From JALHQU01 sp043745295 (GTDB lineage: Bacteria > Planctomycetota > Planctomycetia > Gemmatales > Gemmataceae), in the NCBI GenBank assembly GCA_043745295.1, contig JAYTTN010000227.1, positions 1 to 7,289 on the forward strand: a stretch of 7,289 bases of DNA, given 5' to 3'. The notes below the pieces were generated by a model, which searched no databases, was not told the DNA's origin, and saw only the letters and a program-made list of their open reading frames with translations. The translations under genes were made by a program, and so were the position numbers. The stretch's first letter is position 1. The number at the start of each line of letters is the position of its first letter. Below, piece by piece: positions 4,781 through 7,289 of the stretch.

Positions 4781-6829
4781 GTGAGCGCGCTCGCCATCGC
4801 CTTGAAGTTCGTCGCCGGACTGCCCCCCGAAGTCCGCCGGCCGACCCGCGACCGAAGCGAAGAAAGCCCGACCCCCGGCGCGACGGGCGACCCCCTTCCG
4901 TCGCATTCCTCGCTTCTTTCGCCAACCGACCGCGGCGCGAACGGGGGCGAGGCCGGCGCGGAGCGACCGACGGGTACACGGGCGGCGGACGCGCCGGCCC
5001 CCCGCCGTCGGCGGGCGACGGAAGCGACCGAAGCGACCGAAGCGACGGAAGCCCCGGCTACCGACGGAGCGGACCCCCTTCGTTCGCTTCCGTCGCTTCG
5101 GTCGCACACCGGGCCGGGAACATCCCCCTCGCCGGACGCCGACTTCGCCCTCGTCGCCGACCCCGCCCAACTGCCCGCGGTGGTCGAGGCGATCCGGTCG
5201 GCCGAGTCGGTCGGGCTGGACATCGAGACGACGGCCCTGAACCCCCGCGGCGGGCGATTGCGGCTGCTGCAACTGGCGCTGCCGACCGGCACGGTCGTGA
5301 TCGACGCCGACCGCGTGCCGGACCTGGCGGCGGCGTTCGACGCGCTGTCCGGCGTCGAAGTGGTCGGGCACAACTTGAAGTTCGACCTGTCCTTCCTCCT
5401 GCCGCGCGGATTCGTCCCCGGCCGGGCGTTCGACACGATGCTGGCGTCGCAAGTGCTGGACGCCGGCGACCGGACGCTGAGGCACAACCTGGCCGACGTG
5501 TGCGCGCGGCACCTCGGCGCGGCCGTGGGCAAGGCGGAGCGGAAATCGAACTGGTCCGGTCCGCTGACCGAGGGCCAACTGCGGTACGCCGCCGCGGACG
5601 CCGAACTCGCCGTCCGGCTTCGCCCCGTGCTGGCCGCGAAGTTGGCCGAGGCGAATCTGACCGAGACGGCCGCCCTGGAGAATCGGGCGCTGCTCGCCGT
5701 GGCGTGGATGGGCGTCCGCGGCGTGGCCATCGACCGCGTGGCTTGGGAAGCGCTGGCGGCGGACGCCGAGGTCGAAGTCGAACGGCTGACGGCGGAGATG
5801 GACGCCCTCGCGCCGGCCCCGGCGAACCTGTTCGGCACCGACCCGAGGAACTGGAGGTCCACCGACGCCGTGAGGACCGCCTTCCGGGAACTCGGCATCG
5901 CGCTCGATGCGACCGACGACGACGCCCTCGCCGACCTCGCGCACCCCCTGGCCGAGTTGCTCCGGCACCACCGCTCCGCCGGCAAGCGGGCCGGCACCTA
6001 CGGGACGGCGTGGCTGGCCCGCGTCGCCGCCGACGGCCGGGTCTACCCGAACTGGAAGCAGAACGTCACCGCCACGGGGCGGATGAGCTGCGCCGACCCG
6101 AACCTCCAGCAGTTGCCCCGCGACGGCGGGTATCGCCGCTGCTTCGTCGCCCCGCCCGGCCGGGTGCTGGTGACGGCCGACTACTCGCAGATCGAACTGC
6201 GGATCGCGGCGGTGATCGCCGGGGAGCCGGCCATGATCGCCGCCTACGCGCGGGGCGACGACCTGCACGCGCTCACCGCCGCCGCCGTGCTGGGCAAGGC
6301 CGTCGCGGCGGTGACGAAGGCCGACCGGCAGTTGGCGAAGGCGGTGAACTTCGGGCTACTGTACGGCGGCGGTGCGCCGATGCTCGCCGGGTACGCCAAA
6401 TCGAACTACGGCTTGGCGCTGATCCCGGCCCAGGCCGCCGCCTACCGGATCGCGTTCTTCCGGGCCTACCCGAAGTTGGCCGCGTGGCACCGCCGGCAGG
6501 CCGACGGGGTGTCGGCCACCCGCACGCGCGCCGGCCGCCGGCGGAAGTCGGTGGCGAAGTTCACCGAGAAGTTGAACACGCCCGTCCAGGGCAGCGGGGC
6601 GGACGGCCTCAAGGCGGCATTCGCGCTGCTGTGGGAGCGGCGGCACGAGCACCCGACCGCGTTCCCGGTGCTGGCCGTCCACGACGAGATCGTCGTCGAG
6701 TGCGACGCGACCGACGCCGACGCGGTGACGACTTGGCTCACGACCGCCATGACCGACGGCATGGCCGAGTTGTGCCGACCGGTCCCCGTCGTCGTCGAAA
6801 CCGGCATTGCCCCGACGTGGGGCGGATGA
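4781..6829 (+). CDS. Family A DNA polymerase with 3'-5' exonuclease, lacking the 5' nuclease
   Basis: This 682-aa protein is a Klenow-like replicative polymerase of the phage/plasmid type. Residues 1-118 are a disordered linker rich in Arg, Pro, Ser and Asp with four ATE repeats (79-90). The exonuclease has all expected ligands: D147 and E149 (LDIET), N198 and D202 (GHNLKFD), Y269 and D273 (YAAAD). The polymerase shows TGRMSCADPNLQQLP (432-446), motif A DYSQIELR (467-474; D467, E472), motif B R516-x3-K520-x3-F524-x3-Y528, and motif C HDE (634-636). F524 matches E. coli Pol I F762, which discriminates against dideoxynucleotides. Catalysis and proofreading should both work. The region between motif B and motif C is shorter than in E. 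coli. It is encoded 29 bases after the primase gene, so it probably extends that enzyme's primers. The sequence is not the host polA, which would carry an N-terminal 5' nuclease domain. The linker DNA holds two palindromic elements. Confidence 0.95.
   Translation: MSALAIALKFVAGLPPEVRRPTRDRSEESPTPGATGDPLPSHSSLLSPTDRGANGGEAGAERPTGTRAADAPAPRRRRATEATEATEATEAPATDGADPLRSLPSLRSHTGPGTSPSPDADFALVADPAQLPAVVEAIRSAESVGLDIETTALNPRGGRLRLLQLALPTGTVVIDADRVPDLAAAFDALSGVEVVGHNLKFDLSFLLPRGFVPGRAFDTMLASQVLDAGDRTLRHNLADVCARHLGAAVGKAERKSNWSGPLTEGQLRYAAADAELAVRLRPVLAAKLAEANLTETAALENRALLAVAWMGVRGVAIDRVAWEALAADAEVEVERLTAEMDALAPAPANLFGTDPRNWRSTDAVRTAFRELGIALDATDDDALADLAHPLAELLRHHRSAGKRAGTYGTAWLARVAADGRVYPNWKQNVTATGRMSCADPNLQQLPRDGGYRRCFVAPPGRVLVTADYSQIELRIAAVIAGEPAMIAAYARGDDLHALTAAAVLGKAVAAVTKADRQLAKAVNFGLLYGGGAPMLAGYAKSNYGLALIPAQAAAYRIAFFRAYPKLAAWHRRQADGVSATRTRAGRRRKSVAKFTEKLNTPVQGSGADGLKAAFALLWERRHEHPTAFPVLAVHDEIVVECDATDADAVTTWLTTAMTDGMAELCRPVPVVVETGIAPTWGG
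4848..4922. repeat. Palindromic element, copy 1, inside the polymerase linker
   Basis: The left arm (4848-4867) begins GCGACCGAAGCGA and the right arm (4903-4922) ends TCGCTTCTTTCGC; 16 of 20 positions are complementary. The 22-base left end matches copy 2 at 20 positions and the 34-base right end (4889-4922) matches it at 27, while the middle differs in length and sequence. The element is in frame and encodes a Ser/Pro-rich stretch of the disordered linker. It looks like a decayed member of the same family as copy 2. Confidence 0.5.
5015..5050. repeat. Four tandem 9-bp units encoding ATE repeats
   Basis: GCGACSGAA is repeated four times without a gap (5015-5023, 5024-5032, 5033-5041, 5042-5050), varying only C or G at the sixth base. 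It encodes Ala-Thr-Glu four times in the polymerase linker. The last two units form most of the left arm of palindromic copy 2, so the tandem array may have grown by slippage from that arm. Confidence 0.8.
5033..5105. repeat. Palindromic element, copy 2, with perfect 20-bp inverted repeat
   Basis: Bases 5033-5052 (GCGACCGAAGCGACGGAAGC) are the exact reverse complement of 5086-5105, around a 33-base interior. The mRNA or single-stranded DNA could form a long stem inside the polymerase gene. The right arm is read in the same frame as copy 1 (DPLRSLPSLRS against DPLPSHSSLLS), but the left arm is read in another frame (ATEATEAP against DRSEESP). Confidence 0.75.
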
Positions 6830-6902
6830 CCGTACCCCGGACAAATCATTCCACCCCCCCACTCGCTGACCGACCCGCCGACACCCCCGTGAGGAACGTC
6901 CC

Positions 6903-7193
6903 GTGACTCCGCCGACCGAGACCGCGAACCCGCCGGCCGACGGCGTGCTGACCGAGTTGCGGGCGATCCGCAAACTGCTCGCCGACGCCCGGCCGGAGCC
7001 GGCCGCGCTGCTCGACCGCCCCGCCCTGGCCGCGCTGCTCGACCTCGGCGTCTCGACGCTGGACCGGATGAAGGCGTCCGGACAGATCGGCCCGCCGGAG
7101 GTGCGCGTCGGCGGTTCGGTCCGCTGGCACCGCGCCGAAGTCGGGGCGTGGCTGGCGCACCGCACGCCGGCCGGCGAACTCCACGACGCATAG
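6903..7193 (+). CDS. Second AlpA-like helix-turn-helix DNA-binding protein
   Basis: This 96-aa protein has an N-terminal amphipathic helix (LTELRAIRKLLADARP, 16-31) that may be a short dimerising coiled coil. It is followed by an HTH domain of the AlpA/excisionase type. ALLDRPALAALLDLGVSTLDRMKASGQIGPP spans residues 35-65, with the helix-turn-helix at about 41-59. VRVGGSVRWHRAEVGAWLAH (67-86) is the wing and last helix, matching the family's G-svRWhraEv-aWl pattern. It lacks the C-terminal AGCP-type ending seen in the protein at 2055-2300. The GTG start lies 7 bases after GAGGA (6891-6895). It begins 73 bases after the polymerase stop, so it is probably in the same transcript. Such genes often sit directly before an integrase, which suggests a site-specific recombinase beyond the window; that is inference. 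Confidence 0.85.
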   Translation: MTPPTETANPPADGVLTELRAIRKLLADARPEPAALLDRPALAALLDLGVSTLDRMKASGQIGPPEVRVGGSVRWHRAEVGAWLAHRTPAGELHDA

Positions 7194-7261
7194 GCGTGGC
7201 CGCCCGTCTGGCAGCAGTTGATTGCCCGCAAAAAGTGACCGCGTACCGCAATCCGACATTC

Positions 7262-7282
7262 CCCGGTCGCCGTGGTACCGGG
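7262..7282. other. Short dyad in the 3' non-coding tail
   Basis: CCCGGT (7262-7267) and ACCGGG (7277-7282) are inverted around 9 bases. No T-run follows before the window ends, so a terminator call is not supported. The rest of 7194-7289 shows no gene or convincing promoter. An attachment site or the leader of a downstream gene could lie here, but nothing shows it. Confidence 0.25.
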
Positions 7283-7289
7283 TAGACTT

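Larger units (their letters stand above)
1444..7193 (+). mobile_element. Replication/control module of a putative integrated element (partial)
   Basis: The gene set combines a zinc-ribbon protein, two excisionase-type HTH proteins, a prim-pol/helicase and a dedicated family A polymerase without 5' nuclease. This is not a chromosomal housekeeping set and matches what small replicons, prophages and satellites carry. All genes are co-oriented with overlaps or short gaps. No integrase, relaxase, structural genes, target-site repeats or attachment sites are seen in the window, so boundaries and type are unknown. The coordinates given are those of the gene block, not of the element. Confidence 0.5.

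Noticed and set aside
2415..4979. An 854-aa open frame on the minus strand
   Set aside because: It lies antisense to the primase gene, which has clear catalytic motifs. Its product is low-complexity Arg/Gly/Pro/Val-rich sequence typical of shadow frames in high-GC DNA.
5015..5105. CRISPR-like array
   Set aside because: The 9-bp units are contiguous without spacers and lie in frame within the polymerase linker.
4610..6268. Long minus-strand open frames opposite the polymerase gene
   Set aside because: The + strand encodes an intact family A polymerase; the antisense products show no domain-like pattern.
6830..6902. Possible direct repeat between the post-polymerase gap (GACCGTACC...ATTCC) and 7237-7262
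   Set aside because: The similarity needs gaps in both copies and is too short to separate from chance; not enough for an attachment-site claim.

Overview
The window is very GC-rich (about 70% or more in the genes), almost fully coding, with every supported gene on the + strand. GTG starts, 4-nt stop/start overlaps and protein sequences rich in Ala, Pro, Arg and Asp suggest a high-GC bacterium. The style of the small helix-turn-helix proteins and of the 'MGG..SGRW' zinc-ribbon protein fits a planctomycete of the Gemmata group. That placement is from recollection of protein style, not from a search.

Layout: (1) 1-1075 holds the tail of an upstream gene overlapping an unrecognised 337-aa protein with an N-terminal Cys/His cluster and a C-terminal winged-helix-like segment. 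(2) 1076-1443 is the only long non-coding stretch. Its 1121-1200 core is about 50% GC and carries nested inverted and direct repeats, the best candidate in the window for a promoter/operator or origin. (3) 1444-2300 holds a 204-aa zinc-ribbon protein translationally coupled to an AlpA/excisionase-like HTH protein. (4) 2301-2385 carries a perfect 14-bp inverted repeat that ends exactly where the next ribosome binding site begins. (5) 2386-6829 is a replication operon: a 61-aa acidic protein, a 727-aa primase-polymerase/helicase (AEP prim-pol plus DUF3987-like ATPase), and a 682-aa family A DNA polymerase with an intact 3'-5' exonuclease and no 5' nuclease. (6) 6903-7193 is a second AlpA-like HTH protein. 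(7) 7194-7289 is a non-coding tail with a short dyad.

Interpretation: a primase-helicase and a dedicated replicative polymerase, next to two excisionase-type DNA-binding proteins and a zinc-ribbon protein, look like the replication and control module of an integrated mobile element (satellite, prophage-like island or integrated plasmid). No integrase, capsid or relaxase gene lies inside the window, so the element type is undecided. An integrase just beyond either edge would be the natural missing part.

The most unusual sequence feature is a pair of related palindromic elements (4848-4922 and 5033-5105) inside the disordered N-terminal linker of the polymerase. Copy 2 has a perfect 20-bp inverted repeat. 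The left arms of the two copies are read in different frames, so the DNA rather than the peptide is what is conserved.
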